A DNA stretch of 64,000 nucleotides from Gammaproteobacteria bacterium (GTDB lineage: Bacteria; Pseudomonadota; Gammaproteobacteria; Steroidobacterales; Steroidobacteraceae): NCBI GenBank assembly GCA_025355165.1, contig JANYAD010000104.1:41609-105608 (forward strand), read 5' to 3'. The notes under the pieces are model-generated. The model searched no databases. It saw nothing but the letters and a program-made list of their open reading frames with translations, and was not told the DNA's origin. This document shows positions 56,035 through 63,446 of this stretch, one piece after another. Position numbers and translations under genes: made by a program. Numbering within the stretch: position 1 is the stretch's first letter; every line of letters starts with the position of its first letter.

Positions 56035-57456
56035 ATGAACTGGCTTGTGCTCGTGCGAGGTGTTCAAGGCGCGAATGCCGTCATCCTGGCAGCCGCACTG
56101 ACCCTCGCTGTTGCCCTCTGCGTTAGGCTGCGCGCCAGAATTCGCCGCGCCGCGAGATCCGAGCGGCACAAGCGCGGCGTGTTACTGGCCGATGGCGCGA
56201 CGCTGCATCCTCGCAGCGCCCGCCGCAGAAGCTCGGGCGTAGGGGCGGTCACTCTTGCGGGCGTCGCCATCCCGGCCGCCGATGAGACCAAGCACTTTAA
56301 GCTGATCGGCACCACGGGTACCGGCAAGTCGACTGCCATTCGGGAGCTGCTCGGCGGCGCCATCGCGCGCGGCGACCGCGCGGTGTTTGCCGATCCGGAC
56401 GGGGGATATCGCCAGCATTTCTACAATCGCCATCGCGGCGATGTCGTGCTCAACCCTTTCGAGCCCGAATCCGCAAAATGGGATTTATTTGCAGAGATCA
56501 ATAACAGCTTCGACGTCGAGCAGCTGGCAAGCGGCCTGATCCCCAACACCGAGGCCTCCTCGGCCAGCGAATGGCGCGGTTATGCGCGGACATTCTTGGC
56601 TGCCGTCATGCGGCGCTGCCACAATTCCGGTCGCCGTGATGCCGGTATCCTCTGGCGGCTGCTCATGGTCGCATCGGTGGAAGAGCTCCGTCCCCTTGTC
56701 GAAGGCACACCGGCCCAGCCGTTCCTTGATCCCGACAATTCGCGCATGTTCGCATCGATACGCTCAGTGACCGGTTCTGCGATCGCCGCCTTCGAATACA
56801 TCCAGCGGCAACGGGCTTCGCCTTTTTCCGTGCGGGAATGGGTCCAGTCCAGGGCCTATCCCAGCATGCTATTCATTCCCTATCGAGCCGGCCAAATCGC
56901 AGCGTTGCGCTCCATGATCGCAACGTGGATGCATCTGGCTATCTTCGAGGCCATGGGTCAGTCGCTGCACAGCGACCAAAAGCTCTGGTTCGTGATCGAC
57001 GAACTTGACGCCCTGGGAGCCATTCACGGGCTCAAGGATGCGCTGGCACGGCTGCGCAAATTCGACTGCTGCTGCGTCCTCGGATTCCAGTCAGTTGCCC
57101 AAGTCTCCAGCACCTATGGTCAAGGCGAGGCCCAGACTTTGGTGGAGAACTGCGGCAACACGCTCATTCTGCGCTGCTCGGGCAGTGAGAACGGCGGCAC
57201 CTCGCAATTTGCCTCGCGCTTGATCGGCGAACGGGAGGTCATAAGGCCGCAGATCTCTCGCGGCCGCGATCGCGAAAGCTCCTGGTCGAGCCGCGGTGGG
57301 CGCCGTTCACGTAGCATCACCGATCAGCACGTAACGGAAACGGCGGTCATGCCCTCCGAACTCGAGCAGCTGCCGGACTTGTGCGGTTACCTCAAGCGAG
57401 CTTCCTCTGCAGTGTGGCTGAAGGTCACTATCGCCAATGACGATCCGGCGCCATGA
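56035..57456 (+). CDS. virD4: VirD4/TraD-type coupling protein
   Basis: T4SS coupling ATPase that delivers substrates to the channel, 473 residues. One N-terminal transmembrane helix (residues 14-31). Walker A GTTGTGKST near residue 92, PDGGYRQHFYN, and Walker B LWFVIDELDALG are present, with the ARRKFDCCCVLGFQSVAQ-type Gln-containing segment. It is of the TraD/TrwB-like type that lacks a long C-terminal extension. ATG 56035. It is the last gene of the island; no relaxase gene follows. Confidence 0.9.
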   Translation: MNWLVLVRGVQGANAVILAAALTLAVALCVRLRARIRRAARSERHKRGVLLADGATLHPRSARRRSSGVGAVTLAGVAIPAADETKHFKLIGTTGTGKSTAIRELLGGAIARGDRAVFADPDGGYRQHFYNRHRGDVVLNPFEPESAKWDLFAEINNSFDVEQLASGLIPNTEASSASEWRGYARTFLAAVMRRCHNSGRRDAGILWRLLMVASVEELRPLVEGTPAQPFLDPDNSRMFASIRSVTGSAIAAFEYIQRQRASPFSVREWVQSRAYPSMLFIPYRAGQIAALRSMIATWMHLAIFEAMGQSLHSDQKLWFVIDELDALGAIHGLKDALARLRKFDCCCVLGFQSVAQVSSTYGQGEAQTLVENCGNTLILRCSGSENGGTSQFASRLIGEREVIRPQISRGRDRESSWSSRGGRRSRSITDQHVTETAVMPSELEQLPDLCGYLKRASSAVWLKVTIANDDPAP

Positions 57457-57632
57457 TCGGGCGGATTGACTTTGAATCCTGCTACGCTGCTCGCGCGCCG
57501 GCGGCGAGCGTTCTCGCCTGTCGTTCGTCGGCCGCTGCAACGAAAATCGGCCGGCTCCACGCCGCGCAAAGAATCGATGGCGGTGCGCAGCCGCACTGCG
57601 GATAGCGTGTAAGAAACTTAAGCGGCGTCGTC

Positions 57633-57638
57633 TATAAT
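57633..57638 (+). promoter_or_regulatory. Candidate -10 box (TATAAT) before the GIY-YIG gene
   Basis: A perfect TATAAT lies 9 bases before a TTG start codon at 57648. No good -35 is seen. If used, transcription would begin almost on the TTG, so the message would be leaderless or the real start would be a later ATG. Confidence 0.35.
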
Positions 57639-57647
57639 TCACTCCGC

Positions 57648-58217
57648 TTGCGCATCGCCCTCAACACACCGCCCGGCACTCGTCCACTCCTCAACGCGAG
57701 CCGCAGCGCCATCGAGGCTGCGCTCAAATCGGCTTGCGCTGCCGCCGATGGTCCTCTTGGAGCCCACTGTATCCACGAGCTGTGGATGCGCGGAGCAATG
57801 TCCTTTAATATTGAGCGCGCGCTTGAGGTGCTTTGGGCCTGCGCTGCAGCATCCGTGCCGGAGTGGCTGCCGATGCGCTATATCGATTGGTTGCCCGAGG
57901 CATACGAAATATCACTTACATTCAAGGCTGCCGCCACGGGGCGGTCGAACATTTACTTGGTATTGCTGGATTTCAGCGACCGCGGTGGTCCGTTGGGCGT
58001 CTACGTCGGCATGAGTAAGTATAGTCCTGCTCAGCGCTTCGACCAGCACAAGGCGGGTATTCGCTCGGCCGGAAGTGTCCTAAAACGAGGTATCGAAGTG
58101 CTGACCGGACCGACCATGCATTTGCAATACATCAAGCGCAGCGAGGCTACGCGTATCGAAGCGCAATTGGCGCAAGCATTGAGTGCAGCCGGATTAGCGG
58201 TAAAGGGTGGCCACTGA
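57648..58217 (+). CDS. GIY-YIG-like domain protein
   Basis: A 189-residue protein whose C-terminal half has a GIY-YIG-like core (NIYLVLLDFSDRGGPLGVYVGMSKYSPAQRFDQHKAG) and the terminal EAQLAQALSAAGLAVKGGH. This matches a widespread family of small GIY-YIG proteins with no settled role. The N-terminal half is helical and unrecognised. The only upstream start is TTG 57648; ATG 57798 is an alternative that keeps the domain. It overlaps nothing in the secretion island and is likely host sequence, although the possibility that it is a nuclease linked to the T4SS remains open. Confidence 0.65.
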   Translation: MRIALNTPPGTRPLLNASRSAIEAALKSACAAADGPLGAHCIHELWMRGAMSFNIERALEVLWACAAASVPEWLPMRYIDWLPEAYEISLTFKAAATGRSNIYLVLLDFSDRGGPLGVYVGMSKYSPAQRFDQHKAGIRSAGSVLKRGIEVLTGPTMHLQYIKRSEATRIEAQLAQALSAAGLAVKGGH

Positions 58218-58218
58218 C

Positions 58219-58857
58219 ATGATTTTAATTGGTATGTTCGATTCGCCCTTCGTGCGGCGGGTCGCGGTAAGTATGAATTTGCTTGGGATGCCTTTCGAGC
58301 ACCGCAATTGGTCCGTCGGCAAGGACTTTGAGCTGATTCGCCAGTTCAACCCCTTAGGCAGGGTGCCGGCTTTGGTGCAGCCTGACGGCGATACCCTGGT
58401 CGAATCCGCCGCGATTTTGGATTTCCTAGACGAGATGGCAGGCCCCGAGCACGCGCTTCTGCCGCGATCTGGCGAGCCGCGCCGAGAGGCGCTGCGCATC
58501 ATCGCGATCGCGGTCGGCGGTGCGGAAAAGGGTGTGTTGCAAGTGTACGAGAGTGCATTCAGACCGCCCGAAAAGCGCTATCGGCCCTGGGTGGAGCGCT
58601 GTCATACCCAAACGCATGCGGCGCTCGCCGAGTTGGACCGGTTGTGTCAGGTTCGGGGAGGAGAGTGGCTGATCGGCAATCGAATCACGCAGGCGGACAT
58701 CACCGCGACCTGCGCCTACAGCTTCCTCAGCGAGGCGCTGGCCATCAACCGGGACTCGGTGATGTATCCGGCCTTAAGCGCGGTTGCCGAGCGCTGCGAG
58801 TCGATGCCTGAATTTCGCTCGGTCAAGGCCGATTGGTTCGCGCCAAGCAATACTTGA
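58219..58857 (+). CDS. Glutathione S-transferase family protein
   Basis: A 212-residue soluble GST. The N-terminal thioredoxin-like domain has ILIGMFDSPFVRRVAVSMNL with the catalytic Ser, and the cis-Pro motif GRVPALVQPDGDTLVESAAIL. The C-terminal helical domain has the GNRITQADITATCAYSF N-cap. ATG 58219 is used; GTG 58207 is in frame. It overlaps the GIY-YIG gene closely (1-base gap), and another GST follows after 15 bases. Confidence 0.9.
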   Translation: MILIGMFDSPFVRRVAVSMNLLGMPFEHRNWSVGKDFELIRQFNPLGRVPALVQPDGDTLVESAAILDFLDEMAGPEHALLPRSGEPRREALRIIAIAVGGAEKGVLQVYESAFRPPEKRYRPWVERCHTQTHAALAELDRLCQVRGGEWLIGNRITQADITATCAYSFLSEALAINRDSVMYPALSAVAERCESMPEFRSVKADWFAPSNT

Positions 58858-58872
58858 TACTACAATGTGCGG

Positions 58873-59541
58873 ATGGTCGTCGTTCACCATCTCAACAACT
58901 CCCGGTCGCAGAGGGTGTTGTGGTTGCTCGAGGAACTGGAGCTTCCCTATGAGGTGAAGCGCTACGAGCGCGATTCTAAGACGATGTTGGCGCCGCCGGC
59001 GCTGCTCGCAATTCATCCCTTAGGAAAATCTCCCGTGATTGTCGATGGCGATGTGACGGTCGCGGAATCCGGCGCGATCATTGAATATCTGGTGGATAAA
59101 TATGGCGCGGGACGCCTGATTCCTCCCGCAGGCTCGCGCGAACGCCTGCGCTACACGTATTGGCTGCACTACGCCGAGGGCTCGGCGATGACGCCTCTGT
59201 TATTCAAACTGGTGTTCGACAGAATTGCAGCCAACCCCGCACCATGGCCCGTCAGCGCGATCGCCCGCCGCATCGCCGCCACCGTCACGCGGAGCTTTGT
59301 AACACCCAATCTTACGCGCCAGTTGGACTACGTCGAGGCCGAGCTTGGCTCGCAGGCCTGGTTTGCGGGGGCGCAATTCACCGCGGCCGACGTGCAAATG
59401 AGTTTTCCATTGGAGATTGCCGTCTCCAGAGCTGGACTGGATGCGGGCCGCCCGAATTCGATCGCTTTTCTGGAGCGTATCCACGGGCGCGACGCTTACC
59501 GGCGTGCGCTGGAGCGCGGCGGGAAGTACGACTACTCATAA
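58873..59541 (+). CDS. Glutathione S-transferase family protein
   Basis: A 222-residue GST of a different subgroup from its neighbour. N-terminal VVHHLNNSRSQRVLWLLEEL holds the catalytic Ser, and HPLGKSPVIVDGDVTVAESGAIIEYLVDKYG the cis-Pro region. The C-terminal domain has FTAADVQMSFPLEIAV. ATG 58873; GTG 58867 is an alternative. DUF885 follows after 22 bases with its own strong ribosome site. Confidence 0.9.
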   Translation: MVVVHHLNNSRSQRVLWLLEELELPYEVKRYERDSKTMLAPPALLAIHPLGKSPVIVDGDVTVAESGAIIEYLVDKYGAGRLIPPAGSRERLRYTYWLHYAEGSAMTPLLFKLVFDRIAANPAPWPVSAIARRIAATVTRSFVTPNLTRQLDYVEAELGSQAWFAGAQFTAADVQMSFPLEIAVSRAGLDAGRPNSIAFLERIHGRDAYRRALERGGKYDYS

Positions 59542-59563
59542 TATAAAGTAAGGGGGAGTTGCT

Positions 59564-61336
59564 ATGTGGAAGCCTCTTGGAACGAGTGCCGCCTTGTTGA
59601 GCGTGCTATTGCTCGGCGTAGCAGCCTGCAATCAATCGCCGCCGCCGTCGGCGCCGGCTAAACCTAAGGGTCCCTCGCCGGCCAGCGTTGCCTGGCTCAA
59701 AGTCGCAAACGGATTCGTCGAAGACTATATGCGGGCGCAGCCCTCATTTGCGGCCCAGTCCGGACGCCATGAATTCGACGGACAACTGCCGGATTTGAGC
59801 GCGCACGGTATCAAAAGGGAAATCGCACGGCTGCACGATCAGCGTGAACAAATTTCCGCGGTCGATCCTACGAGCTTGGATGCGCGTGATCGATTCGATC
59901 GCGCCTACCTTCTGGCCATCGTCGACAAGGATCTTTTTTGGATAGAAAAGACCCAGTTTCCCTACAGCAATCCGGGCTGGTATCTAGGGAAAATCGACCC
60001 CGAGATGTACCTGACGCGCAATTATGCGCCCCTCGATGTGCGCATGAAGGCCTACCTTAAATACGCGCGCGCCATTCCGAGGATGGCTGCCGCGATCAAG
60101 GAAAATCTCAAATCACCGCTGCCTAAAACCTACGTGGAATTGGGAATTGCACAATTCGGCGGACTCGCCGATTTTTACAGCAAGAATGTAGCCTCCGTGT
60201 TCGCCTCCGTGTCCGACGCCGACTTGCAAAAGCAACTCACCGACGCCAATGCGAACGCGGCGGCGGCGATGAACGGTCTCAAGGATTACCTGGTGGCGGA
60301 GCGCAAAAAGGCCACCGACAAATATGCTTTTGGAGCGGATTTGTTCGCGCAGATGGTGAAGCAAACAGAACAAGTGGACCTCACGGTCGAGCAGATCGAA
60401 GCCGCGGGTCGCGCAGATTTAGAGCGCAACACCGCAGCGCTCATGACGGAGTGCAACAGCTATGCACCGAAAGCCACTGTGGCGCAATGCGTGGCCAAAA
60501 TGGCCGCGAAAAAACCCAAGGCAGGTCCCGTCGAGGAGGCGCGTAGCCAGCTCAAGATGCTCAAGGACTTCATCGTCCAGAACAACGTGGTTTCGATTCC
60601 GAGCAATGATGAGGCGCTGGTGGCGGAAGCTCCGCCCTATAATCGATCGAATGCCGCTTTTATCAATACGGCGGGTCCCTACGATAAAGGAGTGGTGTCC
60701 CTATACAACATTGCGCCGCCCGACCCGAAGTGGAGCAAGGCCGAGCAGACCTCTTATATTCCCGGTGAATCGCAATTGCTTTTCACCTCGGTGCACGAGG
60801 TGTGGCCGGGGCATTTCCTGCAGTTCCTGCATTCCAATGCCAACCCCGACAAACTGGAAGCACTATGGGTGGGCTACGCCTACGCCGAGGGTTGGGCGCA
60901 CTACTGCGAGGAAATGATGGTTGAGATGGGCTTGGGGAAGGGCGATGCCGAAAAGCACATAGGCCAGCTGAATGAGGCGTTGCTGCGCGATGTGCGACTG
61001 ATGTCGTCGATCGGACTACACACGCACGACATGACCGTGGCGCAGTCGGAGAAAATGTTCCGCGAGCAAGCCTTCCAGGATCCGGGCAACGCCCGTCAGC
61101 AGGCCGCGCGCGGCACCTATGATCCCGCCTATTTAAACTACACCTTGGGCAAACTCATGATTCGAAAGCTGCGAGCTGACTGGTTGTCGAAGGGCGCCGC
61201 CGCAGGGGCCGCGCCGCCGCAGCCCGACGATCACAGCCGGTGGCACGAATTTCACGACAAATTCTTGTCGTATGGGGGACCGCCGATTCCCTTGTTGCGC
61301 AAGGAATTGGTGGGAGAGGGCGGCAGCCTGCTCTAA
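59564..61336 (+). CDS. DUF885 family lipoprotein, putative metallopeptidase
   Basis: A 590-residue lipoprotein (signal LLSVLLLGVAAC with lipobox Cys22). The DUF885 family is predicted to be zinc-dependent. The metal motif HEVWPGH is seen in TSVHEVWPGHFLQFLH, with the downstream GYAYAEGWAHYCEEMM segment as the third ligand region. AGGGGGAG precedes the ATG at 59564. Its stop and that of the opposing bufC gene share bases within CTAA. Function in the family is not proven. Confidence 0.88.
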   Translation: MWKPLGTSAALLSVLLLGVAACNQSPPPSAPAKPKGPSPASVAWLKVANGFVEDYMRAQPSFAAQSGRHEFDGQLPDLSAHGIKREIARLHDQREQISAVDPTSLDARDRFDRAYLLAIVDKDLFWIEKTQFPYSNPGWYLGKIDPEMYLTRNYAPLDVRMKAYLKYARAIPRMAAAIKENLKSPLPKTYVELGIAQFGGLADFYSKNVASVFASVSDADLQKQLTDANANAAAAMNGLKDYLVAERKKATDKYAFGADLFAQMVKQTEQVDLTVEQIEAAGRADLERNTAALMTECNSYAPKATVAQCVAKMAAKKPKAGPVEEARSQLKMLKDFIVQNNVVSIPSNDEALVAEAPPYNRSNAAFINTAGPYDKGVVSLYNIAPPDPKWSKAEQTSYIPGESQLLFTSVHEVWPGHFLQFLHSNANPDKLEALWVGYAYAEGWAHYCEEMMVEMGLGKGDAEKHIGQLNEALLRDVRLMSSIGLHTHDMTVAQSEKMFREQAFQDPGNARQQAARGTYDPAYLNYTLGKLMIRKLRADWLSKGAAAGAAPPQPDDHSRWHEFHDKFLSYGGPPIPLLRKELVGEGGSLL

Positions 61337-62103
61337 CTGAAGGCAACGATCAGGCCGCTGTCCGCCCAACTCGCAAGCAGGGCGGCGGCGGCCGAGGGAA
61401 TTGCTTCTTCAGGCTTGAACTCGCTCAACGCTTCGCAAATCTCGCCGAAGCTGCGCCCGCTGAGCGCCAAATCGAGAGCAACCGCTTCGAGGCCATCCAT
61501 CGAGCGAAAATAGTTCTGCAGATCCCGCCGCCACAACACCCAGGGTATGGCGGCGGCCATCGCCGGCCTCGGTGGTGTCTCCTCAGCGCTCATGGCCTTC
61601 CACACTGCGGCCGTGTTCCAAGACAGTTCAATACGCCGCAGCGAGGGATGGAGTTTAAATTTAAGATCGCTCCACGCGGCCGGATCGACCGCAGCCAGCG
61701 CCGTGCGCTGCAGGGGTTTCGCATCCGGGGCGTCGAATACCTCCGACAATGTCCATTCGAGCAGCGCCACCTCCGCAAGAATGGGCTCGGCGCTGTACGG
61801 CGGGCGAGCGCCCACGAACTGCGCGAGTTCTCTGCCGTACCAACGGATCGAACGAAAAACCGATGGATGCGCCGCGACAAACGCCCGGCCCAGTTCGACC
61901 CACATCTCATCGCCCAGCAAACCATGAAGCACCGGGTAGGTCTCGTGCAAAGCATCAATCAGGCGCACCTGGTAGGCATTGCGATAAATGGCGAGTCTCT
62001 CGGCCGCAGAAAGCGGCGGTGCGTTTACGATGGCGGAGGTGACGCCACTGTCATCGCCCAGCAAGTGACGTTGCATGTCGCACTGTAATTCGCGCAATGG
62101 CAT
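61333..62103 (-). CDS. bufC: BufC-like DUF2063 partner protein
   Basis: A 256-residue protein of the DUF2063 family. The N-terminal part (PLRELQCDMQRHLLG, RLAIYRNAYQVRLIDALHETYPVLHGLLGDEMW) is characteristic. These proteins are the partner of MNIO enzymes and help bring the precursor peptide to the enzyme. Start ATG 62103 shares one base with the bufB stop; a GTG at 62106 would give a 4-base overlap. Third gene of the bufferin-type operon, with bufB upstream. Confidence 0.88.
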   Translation of the reverse strand: MPLRELQCDMQRHLLGDDSGVTSAIVNAPPLSAAERLAIYRNAYQVRLIDALHETYPVLHGLLGDEMWVELGRAFVAAHPSVFRSIRWYGRELAQFVGARPPYSAEPILAEVALLEWTLSEVFDAPDAKPLQRTALAAVDPAAWSDLKFKLHPSLRRIELSWNTAAVWKAMSAEETPPRPAMAAAIPWVLWRRDLQNYFRSMDGLEAVALDLALSGRSFGEICEALSEFKPEEAIPSAAAALLASWADSGLIVAFS

Positions 62104-62927
62104 CACGCGGCCTGCCGGGTGTGACTGGCTGCGATGCCGCGCGCCACGTTAAGTTCAGCGGCCAATTCGCTCAATTCTGGAATGTTGTCGTCGCGTTCGA
62201 TCATGGTCGGTACGCTGCCAAACAAACCGACGGCTCGGGCGTACAATTCCCATACCGCAGCCACGATCGGATGATCATGCGTGTCGATCAGGTGCCCCCC
62301 CAGGTCGCTGTGTCCGGCAAGGTGGAACTGGCGCACACGGGATTTGGGCATCGCTTGAAGATAGGTGAGGGCGTCGAAGCCATGATTGACGCTGCTGACA
62401 TAGATGTTGTTGATGTCCAGAAGGATGTTGCAGTCTGCGCGCGAGGCCACCTCGCGCAAAAATTCCCATTCGCTCATTTCATCGGCGTGATAGCTCAAGT
62501 AACTGGAGACGTTTTCCAGCAATATCTGCCGGCCCAAGGCGTCTTGTACCTGGCCGACTCGCGCGACCACCGATGACAATGCCTCCTCGGTATAAGGCAG
62601 GGGCAACAAGTCGTGCAGGTTCCGCCCTTCGACCCCCGTCCAGCACAAGTGATCGGAGATCCAGTGCGGTTCGATGCGGTCGGCCAGGGCGCGCACCATT
62701 TTTAAATATTCCAAGTCCATAGGATCGGTGCTGCCGATCGACAGCGACACGCCGTGCATGACCACAGGAAATCGTTCGCGGATCCGATCCAGATAGTCCA
62801 ACGGCTTGCCGCCGGGGACCAAGTAGTTTTCGGTGATGACTTCGAGCCAATCGATGGCGTGAGGCTCGTTCAACAGGGCCTCATAGTGAGGAGTGCGCAG
62901 TCCAAGTCCGAAGCCCGAGAGTTTCAT
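62103..62927 (-). CDS. bufB: BufB: MNIO (DUF692) peptide-modifying enzyme
   Basis: A 274-residue TIM-barrel multinuclear non-heme iron enzyme, the class that oxidises Cys residues of precursor peptides. Metal-ligand segments are seen in [53 protein letters not shown] and ERDDNIP. It starts [18 protein letters not shown], the family's usual beginning. No ribosome site is seen; a perfect 24-base palindrome ends 7 bases before its ATG. Followed by bufC, preceded by bufA. Confidence 0.93.
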   Translation of the reverse strand: MKLSGFGLGLRTPHYEALLNEPHAIDWLEVITENYLVPGGKPLDYLDRIRERFPVVMHGVSLSIGSTDPMDLEYLKMVRALADRIEPHWISDHLCWTGVEGRNLHDLLPLPYTEEALSSVVARVGQVQDALGRQILLENVSSYLSYHADEMSEWEFLREVASRADCNILLDINNIYVSSVNHGFDALTYLQAMPKSRVRQFHLAGHSDLGGHLIDTHDHPIVAAVWELYARAVGLFGSVPTMIERDDNIPELSELAAELNVARGIAASHTRQAA

Positions 62928-62934
62928 GGAAGAT

Positions 62935-62958
62935 GAGGCCGGGCTTAAGCCCGGCCTC
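62935..62958. promoter_or_regulatory. 24-base perfect palindrome in the bufA-bufB gap
   Basis: The half site is GAGGCCGGGCTT followed by its exact complement in reverse. As RNA it forms a 10-pair GC-rich stem with a UUAA loop. It fills most of the 42 bases between bufA and bufB and ends 7 bases before the bufB ATG, where a ribosome site would be. It could be an attenuator or a processing/stability element, favouring the precursor over the enzymes. Confidence 0.65.
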
Positions 62959-62969
62959 CCAGTCAACGT

Positions 62970-63230
62970 TTAGCTCTTCTTGTCTGCCTTCGCCTTCGCA
63001 TCGGCGCAAGCTTCCTTGGTCATGGAGACGAAGCCCTGCCCCTTGCAGCTGTTCATGCCTTTGCAGCTGTTCTTCGCCGACTTGCATTCGGAAGTTCCCT
63101 TGCAGGAATTCACGCCTTGACACTTCATGGTAGCGGCATCCCCTGCGAATGCAGTGGTGCTGATTGCGGAAGTGAACAGCATGGCGGCAGCAGCGGCCAT
63201 GGCAGCGCTCGACATCTTATTGATCTGCAT
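62970..63230 (-). CDS. bufA: BufA2-like bufferin precursor peptide
   Basis: An 86-residue secreted precursor. The signal peptide ends near Ala29 (ISTTAFAGD). The core has six Cys (37, 43, 49, 56, 62 and 75) in the repeated motif NSCKG, which occurs three times. This is the bufferin family (six-Cys type), in which a MNIO enzyme modifies Cys residues so the peptide binds copper. The operon order bufA-bufB-bufC supports that. ATG 63230 with GAGGG 7 bases upstream. Confidence 0.88.
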   Translation of the reverse strand: MQINKMSSAAMAAAAAMLFTSAISTTAFAGDAATMKCQGVNSCKGTSECKSAKNSCKGMNSCKGQGFVSMTKEACADAKAKADKKS

Positions 63231-63446
63231 ATGTGTACCCTCGTTAGTTATAAAGCGACAGCAATATTGCTGCTCAAACTAATAGACCCGGCCAACGACC
63301 CCATTATTACCCAATTATCTAAGCTCATGCCGGATTAGGCAGGATTAACAAAGCGCCTGACCGCAGATAAGATGCCATTTGAATGACGATTTATTAATGT
63401 TCGATCCCGGCGCATCCAATTCCCCAGGCCCCCCGAATAGCCAGCA
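63231..63446. promoter_or_regulatory. Divergent promoter region of bufA and the DUF1295 gene
   Basis: A 216-base gap without a credible gene. It is more AT-rich than its surroundings (for example the stretch near 63293-63320). It should hold the bufA promoter and the regulatory site for copper response, if any. No operator can be named. Confidence 0.4.

Larger units (their letters stand above)
42921..57456 (+). mobile_element. VirB/VirD4 type IV secretion island with cargo
   Basis: Consists of ssb, virB2, virB3, a virB4 fragment, a 3.2-kb cargo segment, then virB4 to virB11 and virD4, nearly all overlapping. No relaxase, virB1 lytic transglycosylase, integrase or replication gene is in the window, and I found no direct repeats or tRNA at the ends. 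Outer limits are set by gene content only: host-type genes (tautomerase left, GIY-YIG and GST right). Probably the remnant or transfer module of an integrative element, or a dedicated secretion locus. Confidence 0.75.

Noticed and set aside
42819..57647. Attachment-site direct repeats or a tRNA target at the island ends
   Set aside because: By eye I found no shared repeat of useful length at 42819-42920 and 57457-57647 and no tRNA; a proper search is needed, so none is reported.
62935..62958. The bufA-bufB palindrome as a standard intrinsic terminator
   Set aside because: No T-run follows on the minus strand and bufB and bufC must be expressed; listed instead as a regulatory or processing element.
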